Assembly: GCA_019321725.1 (NCBI GenBank)
Contig: CM033118.1
Location: forward strand, 16,580,071-16,644,070
Source of the DNA: Paulownia fortunei
Lineage: Eukaryota; Streptophyta; Magnoliopsida; Lamiales; Paulowniaceae
Reading direction: 5' to 3'
DNA: 64,000 bases
Shown here: positions 61,555 to 64,000 of the stretch, in pieces
Layout: every line of letters begins with the position of its first letter
How positions within the stretch are numbered: the first letter of the stretch is position 1
The notes under the pieces: generated by a model
Told to the model about the DNA's origin: nothing
The model's input: the letters and a program-made list of their open reading frames with translations, nothing else
Database searches by the model: none
Translations under genes and position numbers: made by a program

Positions 61555-62018
61555 CCTTCCAACAAAAAAGACCTTGATGCATTTTTTTTTTGGCGACAAG
61601 TAGCAATGGATAACGAATTTTAGTATTTTTATGAGATATACACATTAGATATATCTATACATCATCATTACCCATGTGATGTTCTAGTGGGATATACTAA
61701 ATTTGTGGAGAGAAAAGGAAAAAATAACCAAGAAAAGGGAAAAGATTTCAAGATTATTTTGAAAAACTCTTGAGGAAATAATTATTTTTGAAAAGTTTAA
61801 AAAGGATGATTAGCATGCGGGATTGGTTTTTGGAACAAAGGAGGCCATTGGATACTTGGAGACTTATTTAATTTTCTACAAATCAAAACATGGCATTTTT
61901 GGAAATAAGAAGTCATTTTTGGAGACATGAGAGCTTCAACCGTTCATATGAAAAAAATAGCTGTCAAGTAGACTAAATTCAAATAATTGAGGCCGGCTGT
62001 TGAGCATCATCTTCAGCT

Positions 62019-62118
62019 NNNNNNNNNNNNNNNNNNNNNNNNNNNNNNNNNNNNNNNNNNNNNNNNNNNNNNNNNNNNNNNNNNNNNNNNNNNNNNNNNN
62101 NNNNNNNNNNNNNNNNNN
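62019..62118. other. Assembly gap, 100 N
   Basis: Exactly 100 N. It cuts the second block at the equivalent of 25496 and separates it from contig C. Confidence 0.98.
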
Positions 62119-62728
62119 ATGGAGTTGGATAGAATGTAATTCTGATGCCAATCCACGCATAATTGCACTGTAAGAATTACCTTTTTTCAGTTAATTTAGT
62201 TGATTAATACACCGTTACTAGTACATAATCAAATTGATCTATCTGAAAATCGTTGGTTTTAAATTTCAAATTTAATTTTGTAATACTTATCTAAAAATAA
62301 TCGATTTTAAATTTCAAAATCAATAACGATAATTAATATTTTATTATTTCAGATGGAAGGTAAGTCGGAAAATTAATGTTTATTTTTTCCTTGTGTTTTT
62401 GCCTTCCTTAAATGTTTACTAATTGATACAAAATAAATAAATAAATTCATGCAGGGATCTTAACAGCAAAATTCTGTTTGGGCTACTTCCAGACTTCAGT
62501 TCTATGGATGCTCTTCAAAGAATGTAAACATGCTGGCTTATGCAAGTTCATCTCACTGTATTTATTTATGATAAATATAATAAATATAAAAAAAATTATT
62601 CCATTCATTCTTTATTATTATAATTAAATTTGACTTTTTTTACCCTTTAATTGCAGAGATTTATCTCAAAACGCTCTTTCTGGACCCATTCCTTCATTCC
62701 TTGGCACATTTCCAGATCTGCAAGAACT
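62119..62728 (+). CDS. Partial malectin/LRR receptor-type gene, three exons, 5' end in gap
   Basis: Exons 62119-62169, 62455-62523 (69 nt) and 62657-62728 (72 nt) share GT-AG borders and one splice phase, the classic one-LRR-per-exon layout of plant receptor-like kinases. Joined, they read WSWIECNSDANPRIIAL, then DLNSKILFGLLPDFSSMDALQRI, then DLSQNALSGPIPSFLGTF, so LxxLxLxxN-GxIP repeats follow a Cys-containing pre-LRR region. Members are usually plasma-membrane receptors with an extracellular malectin-like domain before the LRRs and often a kinase behind. Malectin and kinase parts are not in this window, so it may be full-length, kinase-less or a fragment. It belongs to a separate contig, so adjacency to the NLR cluster depends on the scaffold. 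Confidence 0.75.
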
Positions 62729-64000
62729 GTTAGTTAACACCAAACTCGAGCCCTTTTACATATTAATTTCTATATTGAGAAACTCTTGTTTATCTTTATC
62801 ACCACTGATTATATGCAAAGAAAATGTACTGATAGATATACGGTTTGAGCTTAATTTTGTAATTTTCATTGCTCCGAATAATGAATTAACAAGTTAATAT
62901 AAATTAAAGTAGGAAAATTTACACGTTAGAGGTGTTATGAGGTAGGTAATTATAACCAAGTTGACCTGAACTTAAGAAAATATTAGACTCTATGAAGTGA
63001 CTCTAATTAAAACCCTCCAATACTTGTATTAGATTGAGTTTCAAAAAAAATAATAAACTAAATATGAACAAATATAACAGAAATATTAAAAATCACATTA
63101 TCCGTTGTTGTACCAGGTATAAAGTATTTATAGGCGATAATCGCACAAGAGCACATGATCAAATGAATAGATATTTTCATAATATTAGATTTACTTGACA
63201 GACGTGTAATTCTATCAATGGTCTTAAAGTTCAGATCGCCCCAAACCCTTGTATTCGAGTCCAAACCCACCGATTGGATAAAAGTGCAAGGGTTACGCTT
63301 CATTAAGAAAGCAAAATAGATAGATTGTGTAGATACACGTCAATCTAATAATTAAGTCAGCATGAGGACTGTGTAGTAGATAAATATCTAGATTAATCAA
63401 AATTACATGCTCTCCCTCTTACTATTGATCATTAATTTCTTGTCCAATGCTCTTCATATGTTTTCCTTAACTCCTTATTCTTAAACACAAAGACAGGGAA
63501 CTTATTGAAGCACATATTTCATATTTTTTTTTATCTAAAATTCGTTTTCTCTAGTGCAAACTCACGGATAATTTCTTGGATCTTAAAAAAAAAGTGGTTT
63601 TCCTATCATGAATTGATTTATTCTCGTCTCGTTCAAGCCAAATAAGCCCGTAGTTATAACTATCCAAGAGTGAGAAAACTAATATCACTTTTCATAGGAT
63701 CATTCACCTTAAGGCTCTCTCAGTGAGTGAAATTCATGGAATGAAATTGCACTCTTAGTAAATAGGGGATTATGCTGCAATTGTGCCTAATGAACTGCAT
63801 GTAGTTATGGGTCATGGACATATAAGTCAGGAAAGTTATAGTTCAAAAAACTGTTCGCGAGAACTCAAGTCAATTATATGGCAAGTTGACATATACTTGT
63901 CATGCATGCAATTTATATACACTCTAAAAATTAATTATATTTGTCATGTAATGATTAATTAGATCATATCAAATTTATGCGAAAAAAATTAATTATACTT
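62729..64000. other. Downstream of the LRR exons: long intron or gene end
   Basis: I find no further LRR or kinase exon in the remaining 1.27 kb. It is either a long intron or the gene is truncated. The 81-codon minus-strand frame at 63058-63303 has no recognisable feature. Confidence 0.45.

Larger units (their letters stand above)
39259..62018. repeat. 22,760-bp block, copy 2 of the identical direct repeat
   Basis: Repeats 2737-25496 at +36,522. All features of the first block recur; the main ones are listed separately below. Its left junction is continuous with R2; its right end is cut by the gap at 62019. Confidence 0.95.

Noticed and set aside
61936..62160. 74-codon minus-strand frame crossing the gap
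   Set aside because: Half of it is N; it joins two contigs and cannot be real.

Overview
This is AT-rich plant nuclear DNA. It holds one intact intronless CC-NBS-LRR disease-resistance gene of the Solanum 'late blight resistance homolog R1' type, intron-containing PLATZ transcription-factor genes, a dead NAC gene, exons of a malectin/LRR-type gene, and many small non-autonomous transposons. The NLR N-terminus (MAAYAALVSL...) and R1-type layout suggest an asterid, probably Lamiales; this is an inference from remembered family members.

Layout. The scaffold has three contigs joined by two gaps of exactly 100 N (2637-2736, 62019-62118). Contig A (1-2636) has no gene; it is a diverged copy of sequence that recurs at 37290-40306. 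Contig B (2737-62018) begins and ends with the same 22,760-bp block: 2737-25496 reappears at 39259-62018 at a constant offset of 36,522 bp, with homopolymer and microsatellite lengths preserved wherever I compared them. Each block carries PLATZ-A (frameshifted pseudogene), partial duplicates of PLATZ intron sequence, a GC-richer captured coding segment of unknown identity, PLATZ-B (apparently functional), several MITE/SINE insertions and a 62-bp minisatellite. Between the blocks (25497-39258) lie a duplicated NLR promoter/start fragment, the intact NLR (26926-29643), a decayed NLR (31045-32926), a decayed NAC gene (33764-34432), an LTR-like remnant, and three insertions whose target-site duplications or empty sites can be read directly. 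Contig C (62119-64000) holds three consecutive exons of a malectin/LRR receptor-type gene.

Main point. A contig whose two ends are an identical 22.8-kb direct repeat, both stopping at scaffold gaps, is the signature of a closed loop in the assembly graph. Either a 36,522-bp unit carrying the NLR and PLATZ genes is truly tandem or circular, or the assembler walked a cycle twice. Homology between contig A and 37290-40306 runs straight across 39258/39259, so that junction is ancestral and is not the breakpoint. The rest is a birth-and-death R-gene/PLATZ neighbourhood shaped by repeated local duplication.
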